Source: Zizania palustris
Lineage: Eukaryota > Streptophyta > Magnoliopsida > Poales > Poaceae
Length of the DNA: 64,000 bases
NCBI GenBank assembly: GCA_019279435.1
Contig: JAAALK010000283.1
Span: forward strand, 1,116,001 to 1,180,000
Direction of reading: 5' to 3'
Shown: positions 23,602 through 34,440 of the stretch, in pieces
Position numbering within the stretch: position 1 is the stretch's first letter
Layout: each line of letters opens with the position of its first letter
Position numbers and translations under genes: made by a program
Notes under the pieces: model-generated
Database searches by the model: none
The model's input: the letters and a program-made list of their open reading frames with translations, nothing else
Told to the model about the DNA's origin: nothing

Positions 23602-24316
23602 GCTCCGAGCGTGAAAACCTGCAACAGAATAGAGATCAAGTGCCAATTTAGCATGGGGACCGAATCTGCTAAGTGTTGCAGTAGGGAAACGAAGGTAACA
23701 ATCTGTTACGTAGATTAACGGATACTTCATAGGCGAAGTAACAAGGCGATAGCAATCTGTTACGTAGATTAACGAATACTTCATGAGCGAAGTAGCAAGG
23801 CTTACCACATTTTTGGTGTGGCCGGCGGAGGGTTTCTAGGTAAACCCACAAAGGTTACAGAAAGGTAAATAAAAAGTAAAGGTACGGTTCAAAGCTAGGG
23901 CTTTGTGATTGATTTGTGTTGGGAGAGTTTGATGAACCGACATCACCCCTATATTTATAGGGGCTAGTCTTCTTATCTCTAAGATTTAATCTGGTAGGAT
24001 TCGACCTAATCAAACTTAGGGATAAAATTAGCCTGAATCAGACTCAAACTCTATCTCTAAAAATTAGCCCGAAGTAGGCCTTCGACAGGGCCTGCCGAAG
24101 CCTGCTCCTCGGGCCAAAGCTTTGGCGAGGTAGGTCTTCGAAGGCCTTCGGGCCGAAGGTAGCAGGCCGCTGGAAGGCTTCTGAAGCCCAAGGCTTAATG
24201 GGCCTTCGGCCCTGTAGGGCTTCGGCTTGATCTAGAACATGTGTATTTTCAGCCCAAATTACCATAATTGATATTTTGACAATCTTGACCATTAATACTA
24301 TTTTTTGCTATCAACA
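23602..24316 (-). repeat. Partial gypsy LTR, minus strand
   Basis: On the minus strand it starts TGTTGATAGC and has a TATA box (CCCCTATAAATATAGG, plus-strand about 23946-23961). The distal end is cut by the copy B LTR. A 54-bp tandem duplication occurs at about 23695-23803, and a CTTCGG/GGCCTTCG-rich stretch at 24060-24230. I place it with gypsy LTRs from its ends; the lineage is uncertain. Confidence 0.6.
23695..23803. repeat. 54-bp tandem duplication
   Basis: Two units share CAATCTGTTACGTAGATTAA and the TACTTCAT..GCGAAGTA.CAAGGC end, offset by 54 bp. Inside the LTR fragment above. Confidence 0.8.
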
Positions 24317-24321
24317 ACAGT

Positions 24322-24690
24322 GTTGTGTTATAATAGGTAGATGCTGTGATAAAAATTTTAAAAAGTTTCGAGAAATTTTTCATTATGGTGTTAAGAAACC
24401 GGACATTCTCCGAGCACGAATTAGAATTTAGAGAACGAATGATGAAGGTTTGAAAATAAATCGATAGTTAAATTCTTATTTGAACTTGAAATATTTTTTA
24501 CAATTAAAATACAACATAAATTATATAATTTAAAATTTTGGTATTTTTATGGGTCAGATTATTATTTTTAATTCATTAATTGTGTTTGTAAGATTCATAT
24601 TGAAATTTTTTTAAAAAACTTCCCGCCGGACTTACTCTAAGTCTCTAATCCCGCCCTAAATTTTGATATAAAATGACATATTTATCTAGA
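24322..24690. repeat. AT-rich module also found in the hAT-like element
   Basis: By eye this stretch aligns with 30810-31090 and 31315-31560: GATGCTGTGATAAAAAT, the GTTAAGAAA run, GAATTAGAAT, AATAGTTAAAT and ACAATTAAAATACAA occur in the same order. It suggests a remnant of the same element family, without recognisable ends. Confidence 0.6.
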
Positions 24691-24699
24691 AAGTTATTA

Positions 24700-25197
24700 C
24701 TATTCTACACCTTAACCGATGGTAATTTTGTAACTTCGCATGCCCCCACAGTCTTGCACGCCGCTTCTTCTCCAAACCAGTGCCCGGATCTGACGCGCCC
24801 GCTTCTTCCCCTCTGCGCCAGATCTGACGTGACCGCTGCCCACACCCTCGCGCCGCACCGCCCTCCGCTTGTGCCGCCGCCCACCGCAGCCCATCCTTGA
24901 TCTTCATGTTCCTGCTCCTCGACGCGAGCGCCTTCACCTCTTCGATGGCGCGGTTGTCGATCCGCCGGTCCGCAGGGTCGTCCTTGATGCATCGCGCTGG
25001 AAGAACCGTATGACGCCCACTGTCACACCAGGGTGGTGCGCCATGCGCGCCGCATAGGCCAGCGCCTCGCGGTCGTCGCCGCCGCCAAAGAAGGGCACCA
25101 CGACGGCCGCGCGCAAGCCGGGGCTAATTGCCGTGTACCCGCCGTTACTTCTCCTGGACGACGTCGACTGGTCTTGCAGTGGCCCTGGGATGAACAT
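24700..25197 (-). pseudogene. Antisense fragment of a CHX-type cation/H+ antiporter
   Basis: The minus-strand frame from 25197 to 24934 contains PFFGGGDDREALAYAARM, then HHPGVTVGVIRF. This is very like the C-terminal cytosolic domain of plant CHX transporters, which exchange K+ or Na+ for H+ in endomembranes and the plasma membrane. A frame change near 24950 leads to NRAIEEVKALASRS, which fits the next part of that domain. No membrane region is present and the frame then decays, so it is a fragment. GC content is far above its surroundings. A universal-stress-type domain is the main alternative, as it has a similar fold. Confidence 0.6.
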
Positions 25198-25200
25198 GGA

Positions 25201-25519
25201 CAGGCCATCGCTTCCACCCTTGTTATTAGATAGAGTAACCTGTTGCCACTCAACATTGTTCCTTTTTAGTTTTTACTGCTACTATGTCTGTACATGCTTA
25301 TTTCCCATTAGTTCAATGAAATTTCAAGGCACTTGACTATTTTTTTTAAAAAAGGATCCTTTGCTACATAAATTGAACAATTTGAATTTCATAGTTGTTG
25401 GCAAAACACTAGAAGTTATTGTGCTCCTCCGATCCTTTTTTTATTTTTTATTTGGCTGGCATTGACTTCGTCTTCATGCCTTTATGCATTTCTATATTTG
25501 ATAATTCATTAATATGTAT
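25201..25519. other. No feature recognised
   Basis: Moderately AT-rich sequence between the CHX-like fragment and the DGAT1-like pseudogene. I see no open frame, repeat or transposon end that I can support. Confidence 0.5.
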
Positions 25520-26040
25520 CCTTACTCCATTACTGCTGAACTCGTAGTCATCATCATCTTATTAGAAACCTTTGTATTTGGCATGGTTCTCAGAAGCCTC
25601 AAGCTAATCATGCCTGAGAAGCTTCTTTTACATTTGTTGTCAGAACATTAGTCAGTGTCCTTATATTCATTAATCATTAATAATTAGTTGCAGCGGTAAA
25701 AATTCAGTGGTCCACCTTATTCTATGTACATATTATTGAACAATTTTTTGGTAGTTATTTTATTTTTTAATGGCATGATATATTGATAACTAGCTTTAGA
25801 AGGAAAATCAGTAGATTCTTCATCATTAGAAATGAGCTGATTTTCTCTGGTATTTATGCTGCCAAGCTATCCGCGAACTTCATGTGTTAGAAAAGGTTGG
25901 CTGATTCGTCAAATTATCCTGTACTTGATCTTCACTGGTCTTCAAGGTTTCATTATTGAGCAAGTAAGCTATTCAGTTATGTTTGTATCTTGCAGAATGT
26001 CCTCATGCAGTTCTTAATCATTTAAAACTTTATACATGTG
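25520..26040 (+). pseudogene. Decayed DGAT1-type diacylglycerol acyltransferase pseudogene
   Basis: DGAT1 is an ER membrane enzyme that makes triacylglycerol from diacylglycerol and acyl-CoA. Best-preserved piece: from 25862 the frame reads PSYPRTSCVRKGW then LIRQIILYLIFTGLQ and GFIIEQ, ending at 25963 before GTAAGC, which looks like the original exon end. Upstream at 25844 it reads SLVFML, so about seven residues were lost between them. Further upstream, MPEKL (25610) and SEH (25640) fit an earlier exon (MTEKL...SEHVV-like). Stops and deletions are frequent, and the catalytic His region is not seen. The PSYPRTSCVRKGW call is strong; the upstream matches are weaker. Confidence 0.7.
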
Positions 26041-26152
26041 CAGTCCTTGACTTGTTCACTGAGGTATGTGAAGTCCTTGACTCCATGTTGTTCACTTGTG
26101 CTCAACTCCCTGTAGCAAGGAAAAGAAAGTTTGGCTTAAGGATCTTAAGTGT

Positions 26153-26262
26153 GTGTTTGGTTCTGCTTTTGAAATCTGCTTCTGCTGTGAAAAAGCAGAA
26201 GCTGAACCAAACAGGTTTACCAAAACTGCTTCTGCTATGAAAAATCAGCTTTTTAAGTACAA
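26153..26262. repeat. MITE-like imperfect hairpin
   Basis: TGTTTGGTTCTGCTTTTG near 26154 is answered by AGCTGAACCAAACA near 26201-26214, followed by a second, weaker CTGCTTCTGCT copy. Such TGTTTGGTT...AACCAAACA hairpins are common MITE remnants in grasses. No clear target duplication was found. Confidence 0.45.
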
Positions 26263-27109
26263 ATTTGGTTAGCTTTATTGAATTTGTAATGCTAGTGTGA
26301 TTGGATAAAGGATAATCAGTGTTTTGGTAATTAATTCTGGGCTTATTTGGATGGGCAGGTCGCTCCTCTGGTTGTGCACATATTTGTTTCTCTGCTAGTT
26401 ATTGGTATAATCTATGATGTTACAATATGAGTTGTGAAAGTTTTTTTTTTGCTTTTGATACTCAACTGAACTTTAAATTCTGGTGGGTATATGCTTATGG
26501 TGATGTATGGAGTTGAAGAGACTTGATATATTTGAGATGTGCGATCTAGTGTATGGGAGAATGATATGGAAATTTGTGAAAATCTCTGATGTTGTAATTA
26601 GACCTATGATTATGTTTTAAAATTGTTAATTTGTGATGTTGTAATTGAGCCTTTAAAGTTGGCCTAGCCTAAATTCAGCCTCACTTGAAATTGAAGCAAG
26701 GTGGGCATAGCCTAAACCAAATTGCCTATGAAATAGGGCTTGACCCGATTAGAATCGTCTCTCATAATGGGCCTGGCCCAATGTAATTTGATCCATGTCA
26801 CATGCCACGTCACATGTCATGTCATATGCCATGTTATACGTCTAGTCATCTTGCCTAGTCATTTGACATGTGGCAGCATGCGATGCAATGGTTCGTAACG
26901 TTTTCTGATCAAACCGTGATGATTTTAATTGTCATAAATCTATGACGTTTTCACTTATTTGTTATATAATCCATTTAGAGATGCACCTTCTGTAACGATC
27001 TGTCTTTCGTCATAGTACTGTCACAAATTATATTTAGTGACAAAAAATTCTCTCTTTATGACAATTACTAAATGTCATAGAAGATCACATTTCTTGTAAT
27101 GTGGGGTCC
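26263..27109. other. Intergenic stretch, possible decayed CACTA end
   Basis: No gene recognised. A short open stretch at about 26360-26425 (VAPLVVHIFVSLLV) follows a CAG and might be an orphan exon; I cannot assign it. Near 26990-27105 repeated GTCATAG/TGACA words lead to CATTTCTTGTAATG, which resembles a CACTA transposon terminus (TTTCTTGTAGTG) with one change. I did not find a matching left end. Confidence 0.3.
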
Positions 27110-28640
27110 CATTATGTGGTGACATTAGCAATGGTGGTGAACTTATGTACTTTTTGATTTTGTCAAAAGCCTTCTATTGCTTGTCGTCCCATGCAAATTC
27201 CTATCCGGGCTTCAACTTCAACAGTGGGGTGAATGGCTATATTTTTGAGAAATTGGCTATAAATCTTTTGAGGAAATTTATCTTCCCGATTAGTGATTGC
27301 AATTCGGTTTTATCCACAAGGGGTTGGGTGGTCTTGGTGGCTTTGACACTGCACTGGTTGACTTTGATCCCTCTTTTGTGCACAACAGTGTTCTAAAAGG
27401 CGCTAGGCGCTAGTCGGGCGGAGACTGGCCGCCTAGCGCCTAGGGGCGCCTGGACTGGGCAGGGGCGCAGGGGCGCGTGCGTGTCTCGATGTCTGCCTCT
27501 GGGTCTCTGGGTGAGCAGCAGCAGTGCAGTGCACCGGTGGACCGAGCCGCGCCGGAGAACGAGCGCCACCGGAGGCCGGAGCACGACTGCACGGGGAGGC
27601 CACCGGACTGCCGAGTGCCGAAGTCGTCGCGCGCTCCGCCGTGAGGGAAGATGGCCAGAGTCCAAACGGAGGCGCGGCGAAGGCCGAAGTGGCAGAGCGG
27701 CGGCGAGCCCGCGGCGGAGCGCGGTGACCAGCGGCGACGTCAGTGGCGGCTGGAGTCGAACAACAGTGGCGGCGGCGACGCTTGAATGCCAGGAGCCAGG
27801 AAAGCTAAAAAACCCTAGCCATTTTTGCTTTTTACCCCCTGGAATGCAGTAAAATAGCGTCCTGACTGTCGCCGCCTAGAGCGCCTAGGCGCCGCGGTCA
27901 ACCGCCTAGGGCGCGGTTGACCCGCCTAGGCGCCTGGCGCGCCCAGCCGGCCGTCGAGCCCCTCCGCGCGGCGCTGGCTCGCCGCCCAGCGCCTAATGGC
28001 GCCTAGGCGACCGCCTAGGACCGCCATTTAGAACACTGGTGCACAATAAAGCCCATGAACTTCCCCGCTGATACACCAAAGGCACATTTTTTGGGATTCA
28101 TCTTCAATCCATATTTCCGAGCTCTCTCGAGGTTGCCTTGTTCAAGTCCCTAAAGTCAATAAATATCCTGAGCTTTCCACTCTTCTTCTAGACTGGTATG
28201 ATGTTTGACAATCATTCTGCATATCGGCATGGTCTTATAAATCTCGCATCATATAGCCTCATTATCTCGACCTTGATATCTCGATATATCTCCGCTTTGA
28301 ACCATCAAGGTGACTGCTTGAATGGCCAATACCCTTGCTTTATCGGCAGCCGATGTTCCACAATTAATTGTCTTAAACCTGACATCTCATGGTATTCCCA
28401 CGCAAAACAATCCTGATATTCTCGCAGTAATGCGACTAGCTCATTCTTGATTTCATCAGGAAGTTGAGCACTTACGAAGGTTGGTCTCGGCCTGTCACCT
28501 GGTCCGATGTCTATTTCCTGAAGTTCATCGGCCGCGGTGAAATCTTGATTAAGCTTGCCCTCCGTCCCGTCAATGCGGTCTTCATAGGATGAGCTTGGGC
28601 TCTCCATCGTGGGTTGGTCTAATTCTGCCATCTATCGCCT
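27110..28640 (-). pseudogene. Tat-type RT and RNase H remnants
   Basis: From 28631 downward: IDIGPGDRPRPTFVSAQL, YQDCFAWEYHEMSGL and LPIKQGYWPFKQ, the N-terminal start of a Tat-type RT. Then, in other frames, KLRIFIDFRDLNKAT and LKMNPKKCAFGVSAGKFMG. The palm between DLN and LKMNP, with the catalytic YxDD box, is deleted. Left of the hAT insertion the frame resumes as LQSLIGKINFLKRFI, the link to RNase H. Many frameshifts; no function possible. Confidence 0.8.
27386..28038. mobile_element. Complete non-autonomous hAT element, 653 bp
   Basis: Perfect 8-bp target duplication GTGCACAA at 27378-27385 and 28039-28046. Ends are CAGTGTTCTAAAAGGCG and ...CATTTAGAACACTG, inverted to each other. Subterminal GCGCCTAGGCG-like words recur on both sides. 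An 8-bp duplication and CAGTG...CACTG ends mark the hAT superfamily. The GC-rich inside has no transposase; its short frames show no domain. Removal restores a continuous Tat pol sequence around GTGCACAA. Confidence 0.93.
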
Positions 28641-28687
28641 CAATAGTGTCACCCGTCTTAGGCCTTGTATGATAGGTAGGCGAAGTT

Positions 28688-28708
28688 TGTGTCCCACCGG
28701 GTGTGCCA
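28688..28708 (-). promoter_or_regulatory. Primer binding site of the Tat-type element
   Basis: On the minus strand, a few bases after the LTR, the sequence reads TTTTTGGCACACCCGGTGGGA. Sites of this kind (TGGCAC.CCCGGTGGGAC) are common after gypsy LTRs in grasses. I cannot name the tRNA with certainty. Confidence 0.55.
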
Positions 28709-28715
28709 AAAAGCG

Positions 28716-29802
28716 TGTTGGTGCATTTTTTGGTCACACTTTGACACACGCGTGGCTTGGGAGACCTGCATCACTCTAGTGCAGGTCCTACGTTCTTGGA
28801 AAAGGGTTCAAGGTGTGCGAATCAGTTTGATCTTGCAATTGATAAAGGAAAAGAAAACATGACATCAGTAGCATAGCCTATTGGCTATCGAGCCGATGGC
28901 CGCGATGATGATAGGATATTCGTGGAATATCATGCCGATCGGGTCATAAGGCCGATGACCTGGGATAAAGCAATCGAACGAGCGTGCAATCGGAAGATAA
29001 GATGAGCAATTTACCGCATAGGCCGATGAGTAGTTTTTCTATGACTTATAAGATGTGGCGTGGAATTGAAGATAACTCATCGGCTTGTGCTCTAACATAA
29101 ATAAATAAAATGTGCCAGATAACATATCTATATCATGAAAATCATCACAATAACTAGATTAGACCTAACCAAGACAGTAGCTAGTCATGATGATCTTAAT
29201 AATATATCAAAGTATCAAGCATGCTTTATTTAGATGAACAATATACACCATTAAAGAGATACAATAGCAAGAAATATCAGACCTAACCGATGAAGCCTCA
29301 AACTATCACACATAGATCACATCAATCTAAGACATCAAACTGAATTGATGCAACCTTAGATCTAGCTAATACACCGAGAACAACCGGCGACCGTACTGTT
29401 TCAACATTCACCTCAAGAGATCAATCTGATGCAGCCGTGAAGATACTGATCTAATCGGTACAAACGTCGGGGGTGACGAGACTCAACTCTTCAGTGAATA
29501 TCGAAATGATGCAGCCTAGCTCCGAGTGCCAAATCTCGTCGGATAAACCTTGGAAACCAAGGGTGGCGATGCGCCGAGTAGTTGATTGATAGAGATGTAT
29601 TTTCTAAGCTAACTAGGGATACATATTTATAGTCCGGAGACTTATCGTCCAAGCAATCTATCTTAACTGATTCTGGATAATCTTCATCTTCTTGTAACAT
29701 GGACGTGCTTCCTTGCCTTTCCTTGACCAGATTCTTTTTGACTTTTGTTGACCATGTGTCATCTTTAGTAGGCCTGGGCTTTACCAAATCTTGGCGTCAA
29801 CA
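28716..29802 (-). repeat. LTR of a Tat-lineage gypsy element
   Basis: On the minus strand it runs from TGTTGACGCC (29802) to ATGCACCAACA (28716), TG...CA ends, about 1087 bp. TATA-like ACTATAAATATG at plus-strand about 29619-29630. Many CGATG/GCCGATG words occur at 28880-29100. No second LTR for the pair is seen. Confidence 0.75.
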
Positions 29803-30042
29803 CATGTGTATTAGATACTTGCGTGAGTGAGTCATTTGTTTGTGGAAGATGCTAATAGTGTCTATGCTAATGTAAGAGGATAATTGTTATATTATTCCTT
29901 TAATAAATATCGTTTACCTTTAATTAATGAGTTGATGACTTGTTATGTGAAACTATTTGTTTTACAATGATATTGTTCAAATTGGATCCCTAATATTACC
30001 ATCATGTGGGATAATGATGATACATAGATTAGCATATCTGAC
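29803..30042. other. No feature recognised
   Basis: AT-rich flank that continues after the hAT-like element at 32029. No gene or repeat recognised. Confidence 0.5.
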
Positions 30043-32018
30043 TAGGGGTGAAAACGGATCGGATACGAACAGATATCACTAATATCATATCCTTTTTCAT
30101 ATATTTTTTCGGATTTGGATAATCCCGATACGGATAAAGAGTCGGATATCATCGAATATGAATATGGAGCGGATACGAATCAAATACGAATACGGTTACG
30201 AATACTTACCGAATATCAATAATGTATTTATTTATTCACGATCACAATACACAAATGACAAATAATAGTTAACATCACATAAATCATCACAAACGGGGAG
30301 AGAGAGGTGGCGGGGGAGAGAGAGGTGGCAGGAGAACGGGAGAGAGAAAGAAAAATTAGGGTTGGTAGGGTTTTAGTCAAAGTTGACTATTTACTTATTT
30401 TTGGAGTGAGAGAGATAAAGTTTAAAATTGTAAATTTGAATTATAAATGTTCGTCTAAAGTTGAAGTTTTTTCTACTATCAAAATACAACATATCTAATC
30501 TCATAAAAAAATCACATTTTTATGCATAAATTTGCTATTTTTAATTCATTATGTATGTTTCTTTGATTTATATTGAAATTTGTCAAATTTGAACTACAAG
30601 TGCATGAAATAATAAACAAAAAAATTCTAAAAAAAATCATATTCATGCATTTGAGTCTATTTTAAGTCAGTATCCACTAAATTGAAAGATATTTTTTTAA
30701 AAAAATGTTACGGCACTCGATAGACAACATAGAGCTTAATGAAATTTTAATTCTAAAAAATTCAAATAAAGTCTGAAAAATATGAGACGTCTCATGGTAT
30801 CATCATATGATACATAGATGCTATGATAAAAATTTAAAATTATTTTGACAAAGTTTTCATGTACGATGTTAAGAAAGATGGAGATTTGAGAGTAACGAAT
30901 TAGAATGTTAAGAAGAAATATGTTAGGTTTAAAAGCAAATCAATAGTTAAATCTTCATTTAAACTTGATTTTTTTCTATGATCAAAATACAACATATCTA
31001 ATCTTATTAAAAAATTCACATTTTTATACATAAGTTTGCTATTTTAATTCATTATGTATGTTTATTTGATTTATATTGAAATTTGTTAAATTTGAATTAC
31101 AAGTGCTATAATGAACTAAAAATTCTAGAAAAATCATATTCATGCATTTGAGTCTATTTTAAATCAGTATCCACTAAATTGAAAGATTTATTTTTTGAAA
31201 ATGTTATGACACTCGATGGACAATATAGAGCTTAATGAAATTTTAATTCTAAAAAATTCAAATGAAGTTTAAAAAATACGAGACGTCTCATGGTATCATC
31301 ATATGATACATAAATGTTGTGATAAAAATATAAAATTATTTTGACAAAGTTGTCATGTACGATGTTAAGAAAGATGGAGATTTGAGAGTAACAAATTAGA
31401 ATGTTAAGAAGGAATGTGTTAGGTTTAAAAGCAAATTAATAGTTAAATATTTATTTAAACTTTTTATATAATTAAAATACAATATATATTATTTTATGAA
31501 AAATTTCGATATTGTTATATGTCAATTTGCTATTTTTAGTTAATTCATCATGTTAATAAAATTTAAACTGAAAGAACTAAAAAAAATATTTTTTATTTTA
31601 TCTGTTAAATTTTTTTCTCTATTTAAAATTATAGAAATTATCCCATTTATATAAATTTATATTTTTTTTAAAAATCTTCTTTATTTTTTAAACGTTTTTT
31701 TAAATATTTTTATTTTTTAATTTCTAATCTCCTCATGGGCTGTCAGCACTTGTGCAAGCACGACCTGTGGGCTTTTGCAGTGTGGCCACTGGGCCTACAT
31801 TTTTAATGGGCCAAATATCTGAATAAGAACTATCCGGATTATCCGAATCCGTATCCAAATTCAACGGATATCAGGCAGATCATATTCGTTTCCGTATCTG
31901 GAAAAAAATATCTGAATCCGAATCCGTATCCGAAAAATCCATATCCGAAAAAAAAATCTGAATCTGAATTCGTTTTTCCGGATACGGTCAGAAACTATCC
32001 GAATCACTTTCACCCCAT
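30043..32018. mobile_element. Non-autonomous hAT-like element, about 2.0 kb
   Basis: Ends TAGGGGTGAAAACGG and ...CACTTTCACCCCAT are inverted, and the flanks share ATATCTGACT (30034-30043 and 32019-32028), so the duplication is 8 bp or slightly more. Both subterminal zones are full of GGATACGAATACGG-like words and their complements (30050-30200 and 31840-32000). The inside is AT-rich and tandemly duplicated, without a transposase frame. TAGGGGTG ends with 8-bp duplications are typical of hAT elements. Confidence 0.8.
30400..31560. repeat. Tandem duplication of a ~500-bp unit inside the hAT-like element
   Basis: Landmarks recur at about 500-bp spacing: AAAATACAACATATCTAATC at 30480 and 30985 with a degenerate third at about 31465, and ATGAGACGTCTCATGGTATC near 30781 and its match near 31280. 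Roughly 2.3 units. The palindrome GAGACGTCTC is kept in both. Confidence 0.75.
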
Positions 32019-32159
32019 ATATCTGACTGATTGATGATCAAATTAGTGATGTGGATAGATGTTGGAAAACATGGTGTTGGATAGACCCAGTTGTGATACT
32101 ACTAGGATTGTTATTGTAATGTGCCGTCAGTTGTCATCTCAAATGGTGTATAAACTATT

Positions 32160-32760
32160 AGTGTATAAACCTATCGGGTCACACACTTAAGGGGGTGGAT
32201 TAATTAAGAAAATTGCAAAAAATTGGTTCTTGTGCAAGTGGAAGATTGAAGGAACAGTGTCCAAGAAAATTCCGGTTGGGCCAGAAGTTCCGATGATTCC
32301 TGGAATTGCAGTCCGAGAGCCCTGATTGGAAGTTTCGATCTATGGATCGGAAGTTCTAAGGTGGGTGTAACAGATTGGATCTGTTGGGTCTCAAATTATT
32401 TGAGACCAGGGATCTCACCTCTATATAAAGAGAGGAGGAGGATGTCTTGGATATTAAGTTATTCATAGTTTAGATCAGATCTAAACCCTAGCCACCAAGA
32501 ACTCCTCCTTTCCCTTTCTTGATCTCAAGAGTTGAAATTGAGGCTTCTCCCGTTTCTCACGTGCGGTGCTAGTATGCCGGCGTGGGAAGAACTTCATCCC
32601 TATACATGTGGACTTCATAGAGGTGTTGCTTGAATAGCGACACTCATTGTCTTCTTCACGTGGACATCGGCATCTTTGCTGATTGGATGTTGCGGAACGG
32701 CCGGAGTGAGGCTTTTCTCGAGGATCAGGCCACCCTTTTGCACATCCCCGTGTTCATCAA
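32160..32760 (+). repeat. LTR-like sequence before a primer site
   Basis: Contains a TATA box (CTCTATATAAAGAG, about 32411-32424), and ends at GTTCATCAA just before TGGTATTAGAGC, a near-match to the plant initiator-Met primer site (TGGTATCAGAGC). The LTR start is uncertain; I place it near TGTATAAACC at about 32160. Family not assigned. Confidence 0.5.
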
Positions 32761-32761
32761 G

Positions 32762-32773
32762 TGGTATTAGAGC
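32762..32773 (+). promoter_or_regulatory. Initiator-tRNA-Met-like primer binding site
   Basis: TGGTATTAGAGC, one base from the common TGGTATCAGAGC. The copy at about 34895 reads GTGTATTAGAGC and is more changed. Confidence 0.6.
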
Positions 32774-34440
32774 AAAGGTTGCCCATTAGGTATCAATATA
32801 TCTTATTGATTTCTTTTACCTAGAGTCCAGAAAAAGCCACACAAAAAATATTTCGTTGTTCTGTGTTAATTTGGTTCTCCGCTGTTTTCCAAACCCTCTT
32901 GAGCTTTTTTGCCTGATTAATCTCAGTTTTTCTTTGTTGAGTTTGAGTCCTTTGTTCAAGTCTTGTTGTTGGTTTAGAGTCCCGTTCTTGAGTCTAGTTT
33001 GAGTTTTGTGTTGTGGCGAGAGCCTTTCCTTGAGAGATCGAGTTTGTCTCAGTTCCGAATCGTAACCGCCTTGTGTTTCTTTTCCGCACCACAAGATTGT
33101 ATCTAGGTTGGAAACCGCCTTTTGTTAATCACCCAACAATACTAGCCTCCTTGTGTTCTATTGCAACACCTATTTGAGGAGTTCTTTGAGATCCAAACAA
33201 GCAAGAAGTGCAGGAACTCTATTCTGCACCCCTTCCCAAAAATTTTGGTCACAACTTCTGCATATAGATTTGAGATCAAACAAAGTTACGTTCGTCCATA
33301 GATCAAAAAGGGAAAAGTGGTCCCAAGAAATGATAAAAAAAGAAGATAAAGAAAGATAAGAAGGAAAAAAAGGAAGAGCATGTAGCAAAAGTGTCCTACT
33401 CCTTACTCAGAAGAAAAGAAAGGAAGAGCAGGTAGCATGTAACATAAGTGTCCTGATCCGTGTTGTACGTTCTAAAAATCTTAACCTTCTACGCACGCTG
33501 AGTGCACATCCCATAGTCCTTGTACCTACTCTCTCGCTTGCTTAGACTAGGCTATAAGGACAAGTCTCAACCAGCAACTCTGACAAGTCTCAACCAGCAA
33601 CTCTGACAACTCTCAACTAGCAACTCTAACAAGTGTTGGGACATTTATTCAGCATTGTTATTCCTGTTATTAATTTGTGCAATTCCTTTCTACTAAATTT
33701 AGCCTTCCGAGATCTACATACTTCCTTTCAAAACAAATTGGATCCTTGTAATCGTGCACCCTAAGTCATCAGACGTCATGTCTTTTTCGGTCGTACCAAT
33801 TGCTTTAATCGGTAAGAGCTTCATAAGGGCTTTGTAAGACGTGGAAAGCGAGTGAGAGAGAGGGTGACCCACTATTAGATCTCGATGAGGACATCCCTAT
33901 AACCGATACACTCACACCTAAGTACCAAGGACTGATGACTCGTGACCGAGTCTGACAATTCAATGATCAAGTGAATTCGCTCCTTGTTACTCAGACAAAC
34001 TATCCTATGAGTGGATTACTTAGTTCTAGTTATGAATGTATTATACTTAGGAACATGGGAGAAGAGATGCTAGATTGGCATAGCCACCACTCGGATCACC
34101 AATGCCATCGGCTATTCAGTGGACACCGGCTCCATCAGCTTAAGCCATCAGGCTGATTTCCATCACCATCGGCCGACCACCGACCATCACTCTGATCACA
34201 AGAGGCAGTAGGCTCCGACCTCTAACAGCATCAACTGTCAATTGGATCTCCATCAGCCCTCAATGGACCATCGACAACGTCCATTAACCACCACTCGACA
34301 ATCGACCACAACCCTCTACCGGCATCGGCCACCACTCGAACTTCCTTCAGAATCAACCCTTGGCCGATTGCCGTCACCATTGGATGATGGTCTCTTCCGG
34401 TCATCGGGAAGACCAGTATACGACGCCACCTGACTTAGAT
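32774..34440 (+). repeat. Retroelement leader, copy 1, and following sequence
   Basis: The stretch 32745-33470 is repeated at 34845-35600: GGTTGCCCATTA.GTATCAAT, AAAGTCCAGGAAAGCCACAC, TTTGAGTCC.TTGTTCAAGT and GATTTGAGATCAA occur in the same order. It looks like the untranslated leader after a primer site. From 33640 on (TGTCTTTTTCGG, GGTGACCCACTATT) the text continues without counterpart. 34080-34440 is rich in CATCGGC/CCACCACTCG and has no recognised gene. Confidence 0.55.
33560..33632. repeat. 23-bp minisatellite, about 3 units
   Basis: ACAAGTCTCAACCAGCAACT units start at 33560 and 33583, with a third changed copy at 33606. Only in leader copy 1. Confidence 0.8.

Larger units (their letters stand above)
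27110..29802 (-). mobile_element. Tat-lineage Ty3/gypsy fragment with 5' LTR
   Basis: Minus strand: LTR (28716-29802), primer site, then pol pieces down to about 27110. Gag and protease are missing and RT is reduced. A hAT element splits the pol piece at 27386-28038. The RT style (DCFAWEYHEMSGL) and the primer-site context fit Tat-type elements. Confidence 0.75.

Noticed and set aside
26360..26425. Orphan exon reading VAPLVVHIFVSLLV
   Set aside because: Only about 20 residues with an upstream CAG; I could not tie it to DGAT1, CHX or another family.
30307..30498. Glu/Arg-rich ORF in the hAT-like element
   Set aside because: Arises from a GAGAGAGAGG run; no transposase motif and no continuation.
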